A stretch of DNA of 64,000 nt from Actinoplanes oblitus (GCF_030252345.1 NZ_CP126980.1:8069501-8133500); one strand, 5' to 3'. Shown: positions 1 to 8,439, counted from the stretch's first letter. Notes: generated from the letters alone by a model not told the origin. A program made the numbers and translations.

Positions 1-1555
1 CGAAGATGCCGGGGACACTGCTCTCCAGATAGAACGGATCGCGGTCGCGATCCCATCCCCGTGGGCGCTCGCCGTTGGCGAGAAGATCCGATCCGGTACG
101 GATGAAGCCCTTCCCGTCCCGCTCCACCGCGTCGCCCAGCCAGTCGGTCCGCGGTTCGGCGCCGATGAAGACGAACAGGTAACCGCACTCGACGGTGGCC
201 TGCGTCCCGCCCTTGCTGTCACAGATGGTGATCGCCTGCAGGTGCCCGTCGCCGTGCGCCCCGATCACCTCGCAGCGGGTCCGCACCTCGATGTTCGCCA
301 CCTGGGCGAGCTGCTGGATCAGGTAGTACGACATGGACGCCTCGAGCGAGTCGCCGCGCACCAGCAGGGTGACCTTGCGGGCGTACCGGGAGAAGAAGAG
401 CGCGGCCTGACCGGCCGAGTTCGCCCCACCGACGATGTAGACGTCGCTGCCCGCGCAGGCCGGCCCCTCGGTGGCCGCCGAGCCGTAGAACACGCCCGAG
501 CCGGTCAGGCCGGCGACCCCCTCGGCCAGCAGCGGACGGTACGACACACCGGTCGCGAGCAGAATCGCGTGCGCCGAGATCTCCCCGCCGTCGGCGAAGG
601 TGAGCGTGCGGGCCGAACCGTCGGTGCGGAGCCCGACCACCTCGCGGGTGTTGAGCGTCTCGGCGGCGAACTTGTCGGCCTGCCGCCGGGCCCGGTCGGT
701 GAGCTGGGCGCCGGAGATGCCGTCCGGGAAGCCCAGGTAGTTCTCGATCCGGGAGCTCTGGCCGGCCTGTCCGCCGACCGCCTGCCGCTCGATGAGCAGC
801 GTCTTGAGCCCCTCCGACCCGCCGTAGACGGCGGCGCCCAGCCCGGCCGGGCCACCACCCACGATGATCAGGTCGTAGAAGTCGCGGCCCGGGGTGACCG
901 ACAGCCCGGCCGCCTCGGCGACCTCCTGCACTGTCGGCCGGGGCAGGGCCCGCCCGTCGGCGGTGACCACCAGCGGGATCGACTCCGGGCCGGCGTCGGC
1001 GGCCTCCATCAGCCGGCGGCCCTCCGGCTCGTCGGCGCCGAAGTACTTGTAGGGCACCAGGTTGCGGGCCAAGAAGTCGCGGATCTGGAAGGACGGCTCG
1101 CTCCACCGGTGGCCGACCAGGCGCAGGTCCGGCACCTCCTGGTCACCGGTGGCCTGCCAGGCGTCCAGCAGCGCGTCCAGCACCGGGTAGAGCTTCTCCG
1201 CCGGCGGGTCCCACGGTTTCAACAGGTAGTGATCGACGTCGACCACGTTGATCGCCTGGATCGCCGCGTCGGTGTCGGCGTACGCGGTGAGCAGCGCCCG
1301 CCGCGCGTGCGGGAACAGGTCCATCGCCTGCTCCAGGAACTCGATGCCGTTCATCTGCGGCATCCGGTAGTCGGCGAGCATGACGGCGACCCGGCCACCG
1401 CGGAGTTTCAGCTCCTTGAGCACGTCGAGAGCCTCGCCGGCGGAGCCGGCCCGGATGACCCGGTACCTGTCGGCGTACCGGCGGCGCAGGTCGCGGGCGA
1501 TGGCCCGGGAGACCGAGGGGTCGTCGTCGACGGTGAGGATCGCGGGTTGACCCAT
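1..1555 (-). CDS. Receiver-domain / FAD-dependent thioredoxin-reductase-like oxidoreductase (3' end outside window)
   Basis: Reading from the ATG at 1555, the first ~130 residues form a response-regulator receiver fold (acidic VDDD near residue 10, phospho-acceptor region LADYRMP near 62, LLKPW lysine near 113). A short thioredoxin-like segment follows (SFQIRDFLARNLVPY). Then comes a two-dinucleotide-binding reductase with FAD motif IIVGGGPAGLGAA, GGQAGQSSRIENYLGFP and an NADPH motif YIVGGANSAGQAA. The CxxC of true thioredoxin reductases is not visible: the equivalent stretch reads EGPACAGSDV with a single cysteine. So this is a reductase-like flavoprotein with an attached signalling domain, and its electron acceptor is unknown. 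It starts 6 bp after the NAD kinase gene ends, so the two are probably co-transcribed. The C-terminus lies beyond the left edge. Confidence 0.88.
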   Translation of the reverse strand, partial: MGQPAILTVDDDPSVSRAIARDLRRRYADRYRVIRAGSAGEALDVLKELKLRGGRVAVMLADYRMPQMNGIEFLEQAMDLFPHARRALLTAYADTDAAIQAINVVDVDHYLLKPWDPPAEKLYPVLDALLDAWQATGDQEVPDLRLVGHRWSEPSFQIRDFLARNLVPYKYFGADEPEGRRLMEAADAGPESIPLVVTADGRALPRPTVQEVAEAAGLSVTPGRDFYDLIIVGGGPAGLGAAVYGGSEGLKTLLIERQAVGGQAGQSSRIENYLGFPDGISGAQLTDRARRQADKFAAETLNTREVVGLRTDGSARTLTFADGGEISAHAILLATGVSYRPLLAEGVAGLTGSGVFYGSAATEGPACAGSDVYIVGGANSAGQAALFFSRYARKVTLLVRGDSLEASMSYYLIQQLAQVANIEVRTRCEVIGAHGDGHLQAITICDSKGGTQATVECGYLFVFIGAEPRTDWLGDAVERDGKGFIRTGSDLLANGERPRGWDRDRDPFYLESSVPGIF

Positions 1556-1561
1556 GGCTGG

Positions 1562-2716
1562 TTACCTCAGCTCCACATCGTTGTACTCGGGGTGGCGGTC
1601 CAGATAGCCGGCCACGAACGGGCAGGTGGCGATGACCGGGACGGCCCGGGCGCGGGCGTCGTCGAGGGCCGCGCGGGCCAGCCGGCCGGCCAGCCCGCGA
1701 CCGGAGAAGGCCTGGTCGACCTCGGTGTGCAGCAGCTCGATGCGGTCGCCGTGCCGGCGGTAGTGCAGCACCCCGGCGGACTCGCCGCCGACCAGCACCT
1801 CGTACCGCTGGTGCTCGAAGCTGTCCACCACGACGGCGGCGTCGGCGTCCCAGTCGCCGGCCTGCGCGCTGCCCTCCACCCGCAGCTTGCGGCGGGCCCG
1901 CTCGTAGAACGTGGTGCGGCCGAACCGGATGACGTTGGCGGCGGCCGGGATCGGCTCGATCTCGATGGCGGCGCCGGGCTCGGCGTACCCCTCGATGATC
2001 CCGTCGACCTCGATGGCCAGCCGGCCGCTGGTGGAGAGCACGTCCAGGCAGAGGTGCTCGGAGGTGTCCAGCACCAGGGACCGGTTGAACGAGGAGTGCG
2101 CGGCGGCGGCGCTGACGATCAGTCCCTGCACGTTCGGCGAGACGATCGGGCCGCCGGCGGAGAAGCTGTAGGCGGTGGAGCCGGTCGGGGTGGAGACCAG
2201 CACGGCGTCGGCGGCGTAGTTGACGAACCGCTTGCCCTCGACCCGGATCCCGACCGCGGCCAGGCCGTGCCCGGGCACCCGGACCAGGGCGATGTCGTTG
2301 AAGGCGGTCACCGTCCGCCCATCCGGCAAGGTGGTGCGCACCGCGGTCCGCGACTCGACACGGTACGCGTGATCGTCGATCGCCGAGAGCCCGTCCCGCA
2401 GATCGGGCAGGTCCACCTCGGCGAGGAAGCCCAGGCGGCCCACGTTCACCCCCAGCACCGGCGTCTTGCGGCCCTCGACCAGCCGCATGGTGCGCAGCAT
2501 GGTGCCGTCGCCGCCCAGGCTGACCAGCAGGCCGGCCCGCTCCACCATCTCCTCGGCGGAGACCGCGACAGCGGTGCAGTCGATGCGGGTGATCTCGTCG
2601 GGCAGGCCGAGCACCGTCACTCCGCGGGCCGCCGCCCAGCTCACGATGGTGTCGACCGCCGACCCGCAGTCGCGGCGCGGATGCAGCACCAGACCCACCA
2701 CTTTGATCATGCCCAT
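1562..2716 (-). CDS. NAD kinase fused to a C-terminal GNAT-type acetyltransferase domain
   Basis: Residues ~1-280 are an ATP-NAD kinase, which phosphorylates NAD to NADP in the cytosol: GGDG motif (LVSLGGDGTMLR), NDIALVR, and the PTGSTAYSFSAGGPIV nucleotide-binding loop. Residues ~290-384 match the small GNAT family typified by NATD1/YidJ (LHTEVDQAFSGRGLAGRL, then CPFVAGYLDRHPEY). Most NAD kinases are ~290-310 residues, so the extra domain is a real fusion. I chose ATG 2716 because it has a strong purine-rich ribosome site (GGGGAAGGGGG) about 8 nt upstream. The longer frame to 2839 has arginine-rich filler at its N-terminus. The following gene encodes a presumably NAD(P)H-using flavoprotein, which suggests NADP supply and use are coupled here (inference). 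Confidence 0.92.
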   Translation of the reverse strand: MGMIKVVGLVLHPRRDCGSAVDTIVSWAAARGVTVLGLPDEITRIDCTAVAVSAEEMVERAGLLVSLGGDGTMLRTMRLVEGRKTPVLGVNVGRLGFLAEVDLPDLRDGLSAIDDHAYRVESRTAVRTTLPDGRTVTAFNDIALVRVPGHGLAAVGIRVEGKRFVNYAADAVLVSTPTGSTAYSFSAGGPIVSPNVQGLIVSAAAAHSSFNRSLVLDTSEHLCLDVLSTSGRLAIEVDGIIEGYAEPGAAIEIEPIPAAANVIRFGRTTFYERARRKLRVEGSAQAGDWDADAAVVVDSFEHQRYEVLVGGESAGVLHYRRHGDRIELLHTEVDQAFSGRGLAGRLARAALDDARARAVPVIATCPFVAGYLDRHPEYNDVELR

Positions 2717-2847
2717 CAGCGTGCGCGCCCCCTTCCCCGTGTCGGATGTCAGCCTCGCACGCCGGGCGCGCGATCGGCGACCAACCGCACAGTGGCGGTA
2801 AGCACGTGACTTCGCCGGGGCGGCGAACGTCGTACCCATGATGTTGA

Positions 2848-3663
2848 ATGCCGGTCATGACGCGGTGGCGGGCGGTGGTCACGGACCTGGACGGCACGGT
2901 GGTCGGCCCGGCCGACCTGATCAGCCCGGCCACCCTGAACGCGGCCGCCCAGCTGCGCCATCGCGGGGTGCCGCTGCTGGCCGCCACCACCCGGACCCGG
3001 CACGGGGTGCTGCGGCTGGGCGCGTTCGCCGGGCACCTGTCGGTGGCCGTCTGCCACGGCGGGGCGCTGGGCTGGGCGCCCGCGGAGGGCGGCCGCACGC
3101 TGTGGCAGCGCACCCTGCCCGCGGCCGAGCTGGCCGACCTGGCCGCCTTCGTGGCCGGCCTGCCCGGTGCCGGGCTGTGCGCGTTCGGCGTGACGTCCTG
3201 GGATCTCACCCCGGAGTACCTCGCGCTGCGCGGCGGGCCACCGGCCGAGCCGTGGCGCCAGGTGCCGCTCGCGGCCATCGCCGACCAGCCGGCGTACCGG
3301 GTGGCGATCCGGCACCGGTCGCTCGACTCGGATCAGCTGATCGCCCGGCTGACCGAGGCCGGGTTCGCCGGGCGGGCCACGCTCAGCTACTCGGCGCCGC
3401 ACCTGGTCGGGGCCGGGCCGCTCGGGGTGGACAAGGCGACCGGGACGGCCCGGGCACTGGAGTGGCTCGGCGTGTCCGCGCGGCACGCCGTGGCGTTCGG
3501 CGACATGCCCGACGACCTGCCGCTGTTCGCCCTGGCCGGGCACTCGGTGGCGGTCGGCGCGGCACATCCGGCGGTGCTGGCCGCGGCCACCGCGCACGCC
3601 CCCGGCGTGGCCGGCGACGGTTTCGCCAGGCACCTCGCCGAGCTGGGCCTGATCACCCCCTGA
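2848..3663 (+). CDS. HAD-superfamily (Cof/HAD-IIB type) phosphatase
   Basis: This is a 271-residue cytosolic hydrolase. Motif I is DLDGTVV near residue 13 (nucleophile and acid/base aspartates). Motif II lies near ATTRTR, and motif IV is GDMPDDLPLF near 221 with its metal-binding aspartates. The cap sits between motifs II and III as in the Cof/HAD-IIB class. Substrates of this class are usually sugar phosphates or nucleotides, but the specificity cannot be read here. It is divergent from the NAD kinase gene, with a 131-bp shared upstream region. Its last 11 bp overlap the convergent methyltransferase gene. The ATG at 2848 could be replaced by the ATG at 2857 (MTRWRAV), which is also close to motif I. 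Confidence 0.85.
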   Translation: MPVMTRWRAVVTDLDGTVVGPADLISPATLNAAAQLRHRGVPLLAATTRTRHGVLRLGAFAGHLSVAVCHGGALGWAPAEGGRTLWQRTLPAAELADLAAFVAGLPGAGLCAFGVTSWDLTPEYLALRGGPPAEPWRQVPLAAIADQPAYRVAIRHRSLDSDQLIARLTEAGFAGRATLSYSAPHLVGAGPLGVDKATGTARALEWLGVSARHAVAFGDMPDDLPLFALAGHSVAVGAAHPAVLAAATAHAPGVAGDGFARHLAELGLITP

Positions 3664-4678
3664 CGGCCAGCGCCAGGAAGCGGTCGGCACCGTCCTCGTA
3701 ATGGGTGACCGTCCAGCCGGCGCCGGCCAGCAGCGGGGCCAGCCGGGTCTCGCTCAGCGGCTCGTCCGGGCGCAGGGTCCGGCCGTGCCGGGTGGCCAGC
3801 GCGGCCCGGCCGACCGGGTGGAAGATCGCCAGGTGGCCGCCGGGGCGGGTGACCCGGGCCAGCTCGGCCAGGCCGGCCACCGGGTCGGGCAGGTGGTTGA
3901 CCAGGCCGGCCGCGAAGACCGCGTCGACGGCGGCGGTGGCGACCGGCAGCCGCCGGGCGTCCGCCACGAGCAGGGTGGCCGCCGTGTCCCGGCCGGCCCG
4001 GCGGGCCTCGGCCAGCATGTCCGGGGTGAAGTCCAGGCCGATCACCCGCCCGGCCGGGCCGACCACGCCGGCCAGGGCCGGCAGCGCCCGGCCGGTGCCG
4101 CACCCGACGTCGAGCACGACGTCGCCGGGGCGGACCCCGGCCTCCCGGACCGCCTGCGCGTACGCCGGCAGGTCGTCGCCGAACTTGACGTCCCAGTTCG
4201 CCGCGCGGGCCGCGAAGAAGGCCCGGCTCTCGGAGAGATACCAGCGATCAGGATCGGCCAGATCGGGGTGCACGTGGCGGATCACCGGCCACTGCGGGTC
4301 GCGATGGTCGATCACCACCTGGGCCCGCCGCTCGCCGTCCCCGGCGGTGAACCGGTTACCCGGGCCGCCACGCAGGTAGACCAGGATCCGGTCGGTGGCC
4401 GGTTCCAGCACGTTGAGCGCCGAGTCGGAGCCGCCGGCGCCCGGCCCGGTCAGCCCGAGCACCGCGTCGATGCTCCAGGCCCGGGACGCCGGTGGGAACG
4501 CCGCGGCCAGCCGGGACGCGAAGGCGGCCGCCGCACCCGGGTCGCCGCCGTCGACGATCACCGTGAGCGGGGCCCGCGGCGCGAGCACCTCGGCAAGCAG
4601 GGCGGTGACTTCGCTAATCCGTTCCGGCACGTCCCCCAGAATGCAGCCAGGGTGTGACCCGCGCAACGTTTCATTCAC
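3653..4678 (-). CDS. SAM-dependent methyltransferase with a degenerate uridine-kinase-like N-terminal domain
   Basis: The C-terminal ~200 residues are a class I methyltransferase: glycine-rich SAM loop VLDVGCGTGRALPAL, acidic strand VIGLDFTPDML, and a post-motif region ARVTRPGGHLAIF. The first ~130 residues resemble the uridine kinase fold (VIVDGGDPGAAAAF, DHRDPQWPVIR), but the P-loop lacks the GKS/GKT lysine and should not bind ATP normally. The substrate is unknown. The frame opens with GTG at 4678 immediately after the stop of cbiZ. An in-frame TTG at 4666 has a better-spaced AGGTG, so the exact start is uncertain. It is probably translated with cbiZ. Confidence 0.8.
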   Translation of the reverse strand: MNETLRGSHPGCILGDVPERISEVTALLAEVLAPRAPLTVIVDGGDPGAAAAFASRLAAAFPPASRAWSIDAVLGLTGPGAGGSDSALNVLEPATDRILVYLRGGPGNRFTAGDGERRAQVVIDHRDPQWPVIRHVHPDLADPDRWYLSESRAFFAARAANWDVKFGDDLPAYAQAVREAGVRPGDVVLDVGCGTGRALPALAGVVGPAGRVIGLDFTPDMLAEARRAGRDTAATLLVADARRLPVATAAVDAVFAAGLVNHLPDPVAGLAELARVTRPGGHLAIFHPVGRAALATRHGRTLRPDEPLSETRLAPLLAGAGWTVTHYEDGADRFLALAVRG

Positions 4679-5371
4679 CTAAGTACGCCGGTGAGCTGCG
4701 GACTCGGCGGCCCGATCGGACCAGGAGCGGCCGGTCGCGAGGTTCACCTCACCGCCCTGGCGGACGGCGGCGAAGACGGCGCGGGCCATCGGGGTGCCCC
4801 AGTGCGAGCGCGGGCCGCCGTACGCCGCGGGCGGGCCGTCGAGCGGGCAGAGCACGCAGATCGCGTCGGTGGCGGTGCCGGTGGCGTCCAGGCCCAGCGC
4901 GTACAGGGCCTGGGTCTTCGCCTCGGTGGCGGTGGCGACCGCGTTGATCAGGGCGCCGTCGCCGAGGCGCCGCGGGATCCAGATGACGATGTTGATGGTG
5001 TCGGGGCGGTGGGCGAAACCGGTCACACCGGGTTCGGCGGCACGGATCGGGGCGCCCAGGCCGACGGTGGCGTACACCTGCACACCGTCCTCGGCGGCGG
5101 CCACCACGTCGTGCACGTCGACGCCGGTGAGCAGGCCGATCCCCGGACCGGTGAGGCTGAGCCGGCCGGCCAGCCCGGCGAGGTGCGCCTCCGGGTCGGG
5201 GCGGGCGTAGGACATCGGGACGCTCGCGTTGATCAGCCACTCGCGCGGGCCGGTGCCACCGCCGAGGACCGCGCTGGAGGCGGCCAGCACCGGCTCCGGA
5301 AACCGCCACACCAGCAGCGGCATCTCGTGCCCGTCTTCCTTGCGGTGTGTCAGCGAGGGCTCGGCGAACAT
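4679..5371 (-). CDS. cbiZ: Adenosylcobinamide amidohydrolase CbiZ
   Basis: This 230-residue protein matches the CbiZ family, which removes the aminopropanol side chain from adenosylcobinamide to give adenosylcobyric acid for remodelling of scavenged corrinoids. Supporting segments are VLGGGTGPREWLINASVPMSY near residue 36, TGPGIGLLTGVDV near 74, NIVIWIPRRL near 127, and the C-terminal TATDAICVLCP and HWGTPMARAVF stretches. The length fits free-standing CbiZ. It lies 38 kb from the de novo corrin genes in this window and has no B12 riboswitch in its short leader. The ATG at 5371 gives a slightly long N-terminus; the ATG at 5323 (MPLLVWRF) is the alternative. Confidence 0.85.
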   Translation of the reverse strand: MFAEPSLTHRKEDGHEMPLLVWRFPEPVLAASSAVLGGGTGPREWLINASVPMSYARPDPEAHLAGLAGRLSLTGPGIGLLTGVDVHDVVAAAEDGVQVYATVGLGAPIRAAEPGVTGFAHRPDTINIVIWIPRRLGDGALINAVATATEAKTQALYALGLDATGTATDAICVLCPLDGPPAAYGGPRSHWGTPMARAVFAAVRQGGEVNLATGRSWSDRAAESAAHRRT

Positions 5372-5451
5372 CTCACGAATCCTACGGCGACCAGCACCAA
5401 CCGGGACTTTCGGCCTTACTCGGGGCCCCTGCGCACGGCACCATGGAGACT

Positions 5452-6423
5452 ATGAGCGAGGTCAAGCAGGCACTGGTGCAAGCGGCGGACGCGGCTCGGT
5501 TCGCCCCGTCGATCCACAACACCCAGCCGTGGCGCTGGGTGGTCCGGGCGGACCGGCTGGAGCTGTTCGCGGTGGCCGAGCGCCAGCTGCGCGCCCAGGA
5601 CCCGGACGCCCGGATGTTGCTGGTCAGCTGTGGGGCGGCGCTGCACCACGCGCAGGTGGCGCTGGACGCCGAGGGGCTGTCCTGCACCGTGCTGCGGCCG
5701 GCGTCGCTGTCCCCGGACGCGCCGCTGGCCGTGATCACCGCGGGTGAGCGCCGGCCGGCCGATCCGGCGGCCACCCGGCACCTGCAGATGCTCCAGGTGC
5801 GGCGCACCGATCGGCGCACGGTGAGCGAGGACGCGGTCCCGGAGAGCGTGCTGGACGAGCTGGTCAAGGACACCGAGCAGGGCGGCGCGCGGCTGCACGT
5901 GCTGGGCCGGGACCAGGTGCTCGAGCTGGCGGTCGCGGTGGAGCGGGCCCAGGCGGCCGAGGCCGCCGACGACCGGGCCCAGGCCGAGCTGGCCACCTGG
6001 GTGGGCGGGGAGCGGCCGGAGGGCACCGGGATCCCGTCCTCGGCCCTGCCGACCGAGGTGCCGCTGACCACCGTGGCCGAGCGGGACTTCCAGGCCCCGG
6101 GCACCGTCGCGGCGGGCGGTGGGCACGATCGGTCCGCGACGTACGCCGTGCTGTACGGCACCGGTGACGCCGAGGCGGACTGGCTGCGCGCCGGTGAGTC
6201 GCTGAGCCGGCTGTGGCTGGCGGCCACCGAGCACGCGGTCAGTCTGCTGCCGTTCAGCGGGCCGGTGGAGGTGCCGTTCACCCGGGAGGCGCTGCGCCGG
6301 ATGCTCGGCGGGACCGGGGTGCCGTACCTGGCGATCCGGCTCGGCCTGCAGGACCCGGCGCACACCGCTCCCCCGCACACCCCGCGCCTGCCCGCCACCC
6401 AGGTCATCGAGGTCGTGGACTGA
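5452..6423 (+). CDS. Acg-family FMN-binding nitroreductase-like protein
   Basis: This 323-residue protein has the actinobacterial Acg (Rv2032-like) pattern: an N-terminal APSIHNTQPWRW flavin-site motif near residue 18, an RRTDRRTV segment near 118, and a C-terminal half with AGESLSRLWLAATEHAVSLLPFS followed by RLGLQ. Mycobacterial homologues belong to the dormancy/redox-stress set and are thought to bind and sequester FMN rather than act as classical nitroreductases. The function here is inferred from family. The ATG at 5452 has GGAG 3 nt upstream, and an in-frame ATG at 5443 is equally possible. A strong palindromic hairpin follows the stop codon. Confidence 0.85.
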   Translation: MSEVKQALVQAADAARFAPSIHNTQPWRWVVRADRLELFAVAERQLRAQDPDARMLLVSCGAALHHAQVALDAEGLSCTVLRPASLSPDAPLAVITAGERRPADPAATRHLQMLQVRRTDRRTVSEDAVPESVLDELVKDTEQGGARLHVLGRDQVLELAVAVERAQAAEAADDRAQAELATWVGGERPEGTGIPSSALPTEVPLTTVAERDFQAPGTVAAGGGHDRSATYAVLYGTGDAEADWLRAGESLSRLWLAATEHAVSLLPFSGPVEVPFTREALRRMLGGTGVPYLAIRLGLQDPAHTAPPHTPRLPATQVIEVVD

Positions 6424-6434
6424 CGGACACGGGT

Positions 6435-6468
6435 GCGCCGCCCGCCGCGGATCCGCGGCGGGCGGCGC
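6435..6468. terminator. Bidirectional terminator-like perfect palindrome
   Basis: Two 17-nt arms (GCGCCGCCCGCCGCGGA and its exact complement) meet with no loop base to spare, between the convergent nitroreductase and SpoIID-type genes. There is no T-run, which is common for actinobacterial hairpin terminators. Confidence 0.7.
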
Positions 6469-6482
6469 GCTACCGGAGTGGG

Positions 6483-7418
6483 TCAGGAGATCGCGATGTT
6501 GCTGTAGTAGTGGCGCAGGATGGACTTGTAGTCCTTGCCCTGGTTCGCGAGGTCACGCGAGCCGTACTGGGACATCCAGTCACCGTTCACCCAGCCGCCG
6601 CAGGCGGTCGTGGTGGAGCAGTAGTGCGCCGCGAAGATGTCGCCGCTGCGGGTCATCCGGTGCGACCAGGTGCGGTCCACCGCGTCGGAGGTCGACGAGA
6701 CCGCGGAGCCCGGCCGGTAGACCTGGTCGGCGGTGGTGTCCTTGACGTCGTAGCACTGGCCGCCGGGGGTCTTGCGGGTCGAGTGCAGCGCCCAGTACCA
6801 CGCGTAGCTCTTGACCGCCATGGCGCCGGCCTCCAGCGAGGCGTCCGGCCAGCTCGTCACCCATTCGTTCGGGAGGACGTTCTTGACGTACGTCTTGAAG
6901 TCGACCCGGACGACCCGCCCGAGGCTCTCCCGGTAGACCAGGATGCTGCTCGGCAGTTTGCTGTCGGTGCCGTCGGTGGTGCACCCGGAGGGGCCGCCAT
7001 TGCCCTCGGGGCCGACCTCGTGCGAGGCGTTGTTGTTCTTCAGCGTGGCGTTCAGGTTGCCCTTCGCGCCGGCCGCGAAGTCCTGGTGGGCCCCGCCGAA
7101 GTCGCTGTTGAAGTAGACCCGCACGGTCTTGCCGGTGCGGTTCCACACCGACGCGGCATTGTTCTTCACACAGACGCCCTTGCCGGCGCCTTCGCCCTTG
7201 AACTCGTAGCAGGACGGCTGGGTCGCGCCGTAGTCGTCGACCGAGTCGGTGAAGTCCGAGACGGACCCGGCCTGGTTGCTGTTGAAGTAGTAGCAGAACT
7301 CGCCGCTGTCACAGGTTCCGTTCCGTTCCGCTGCCATCGCCGGCGAGGTGACGCTCAGGAGGGCGGTGGACATGGCGAGTGCGGCGCCGGCAACGGCGAG
7401 GATCTTGCGGAGGTTCAC
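6483..7418 (-). CDS. Secreted I36-domain / SpoIID-LytB-domain protein
   Basis: The GTG at 7418 is preceded by GGAAAGGA and opens a Sec signal peptide (VNLRKILAVAGAALAMSTALLS...AMAAE). Residues ~35-130 are a cysteine-containing domain of the peptidase inhibitor I36 type (CDSGEFCYYF, YFNSDFGGAHQDFAAG). The remainder is a SpoIID/LytB domain (YVKNVLPNEWVTSWPDASLEAGAMAVKSYAWY, here broken by one gap in conservation, ending with the usual Cys-containing GGQCYDV and WSHRMTRSG). SpoIID domains act as lytic transglycosylases or amidase modifiers on peptidoglycan. It heads the three-gene wall cluster's downstream end and shares a stretch of identical DNA with the next gene. Confidence 0.85.
   Translation of the reverse strand: MNLRKILAVAGAALAMSTALLSVTSPAMAAERNGTCDSGEFCYYFNSNQAGSVSDFTDSVDDYGATQPSCYEFKGEGAGKGVCVKNNAASVWNRTGKTVRVYFNSDFGGAHQDFAAGAKGNLNATLKNNNASHEVGPEGNGGPSGCTTDGTDSKLPSSILVYRESLGRVVRVDFKTYVKNVLPNEWVTSWPDASLEAGAMAVKSYAWYWALHSTRKTPGGQCYDVKDTTADQVYRPGSAVSSTSDAVDRTWSHRMTRSGDIFAAHYCSTTTACGGWVNGDWMSQYGSRDLANQGKDYKSILRHYYSNIAIS
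7017..7087 (-). repeat. 71-bp exact repeat shared with 8000-8070
   Basis: This segment encodes the end of the I36-type domain (DFAAGAKGNLNATLKNNNASHE). It is identical base for base with 8000-8070 in the neighbouring gene, although both flanks diverge. That pattern fits recent gene conversion or partial duplication. Confidence 0.9.
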
Positions 7419-7458
7419 GACGTCCTTTCCGGACAATGAGGGGTGAGGGGGAGTGGCG

Positions 7459-7493
7459 CAGGGCCCCGGCGCCACGGTTGCCCCGGGGCCCTG
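7459..7493 (-). terminator. Terminator-like hairpin after the M23 gene
   Basis: An 11-bp perfect stem (CAGGGCCCCGG with CCGGGGCCCTG) and a 13-nt loop lie 24 bp beyond the stop of the M23 gene and upstream of the SpoIID gene. Confidence 0.6.
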
Positions 7494-7516
7494 ACGCGCT
7501 GAATGCCGTCGCGTGC

Positions 7517-8401
7517 CTACTTCTCGTTGTAGCCCTGCGAGTTCCAGAACGCGGTCGGGTCGGCGTTGTCGAGCGTGGGGTCGCCGACGCTGACCGCCGC
7601 GTGGGTCTGCCGGCCGGTCCGGACCTCGACGTGGGTGTGCGCGGACGAGCTGGAGGACACCCCGTGCCACGACTCGTCGGCGATGATCTCGCCCTTGCTG
7701 ATCGCGTCGCCCACGCTCACCCCGGACCGCGGCGCGGTGTGCAGGTAGATCACCGTCTTGTTCAGCGACGAGTTGTAGACCGAGATGGTGGACAGGCCAC
7801 CGCTGCCGGTGCTCCCCTGCGCGACGTAGATGACGGTTCCGGCCACCAGCGCGTGCACGTCCGAGCCGACGCTGCGGGCGATGTCGATGCCCTCGTGCCG
7901 TCCGGGTGTGGTCGTGTACCCGTCGAAGCCGCAGGTGACAGCGCCGCCGCTGGCCTGGTAGAGGGCGTACGACATGTTGGTGCGCGAGGACGGCGAGAAC
8001 TCGTGCGAGGCGTTGTTGTTCTTCAGCGTGGCGTTCAGGTTGCCCTTCGCGCCGGCCGCGAAGTCCTGGTAGGAGCCGGCGTAGCCGCTGTTGAAGTAGA
8101 CCCGGACGGTCTTGGTGCTGCGGTTCCAGACCGAGGCGGCCTGGTTCTTGACGCACAGGCCCTTGCCGGCGCCGGAGCCCTTGAAGTCGTAGCAGGAGGG
8201 CTGCTCGGAGCCGTAGTCGTCGATCGAACCGGTGAAGTCCGAGATCGATCCCTCGTTGTCGCTGTTGTAGTAGTAGCAGAACTCGCCGCTGTCGCAGACG
8301 CCGTCCCGCGCCGCGGCCGAGGCCGGCGCGGAGAAGCTGAGGGCCGAGGTGGCGACGGCGAGTACGGCGCCGGCCATGGCCAGGCTCTTACGGATGTTCA
8401 T
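7517..8401 (-). CDS. Secreted I36-domain / M23-type metallopeptidase
   Basis: The 294-residue protein starts at ATG 8401 behind GGAAAGGA. It has a signal peptide (MNIRKSLAMAGAVLAVATSALSFSAPASA) and the same I36-type domain as its neighbour (CDSGEFCYYYNSDNEGS...YFNSGYAGSYQDFAAG). A lysostaphin-like M23 domain follows with HEGIDIARSVGSDVHAL (zinc-ligand His/Asp) and SSAHTHVEVRTG (HxH). Such enzymes cut peptide cross-links in peptidoglycan outside the membrane. The M23 core is complete. Joining an inhibitor-like domain to a peptidase suggests self-inhibition or a wall-binding role; this is not established from sequence. Confidence 0.88.
   Translation of the reverse strand: MNIRKSLAMAGAVLAVATSALSFSAPASAAARDGVCDSGEFCYYYNSDNEGSISDFTGSIDDYGSEQPSCYDFKGSGAGKGLCVKNQAASVWNRSTKTVRVYFNSGYAGSYQDFAAGAKGNLNATLKNNNASHEFSPSSRTNMSYALYQASGGAVTCGFDGYTTTPGRHEGIDIARSVGSDVHALVAGTVIYVAQGSTGSGGLSTISVYNSSLNKTVIYLHTAPRSGVSVGDAISKGEIIADESWHGVSSSSSAHTHVEVRTGRQTHAAVSVGDPTLDNADPTAFWNSQGYNEK
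8000..8070 (-). repeat. 71-bp exact repeat shared with 7017-7087
   Basis: This is the second copy of the identical I36-domain DNA. The surrounding domain sequence in the two genes is similar but clearly diverged. Confidence 0.9.
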
Positions 8402-8439
8402 GGTGTCCTTTCCGGGGACGGTGAAGGGGGTGGTGCGGG

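Noticed and set aside
242..2809. 855-codon open frame on the + strand
   Set aside because: It is antisense to the NAD kinase and flavoprotein genes, has Arg/Gly/His-rich text and no domain; this is a high-GC shadow frame.
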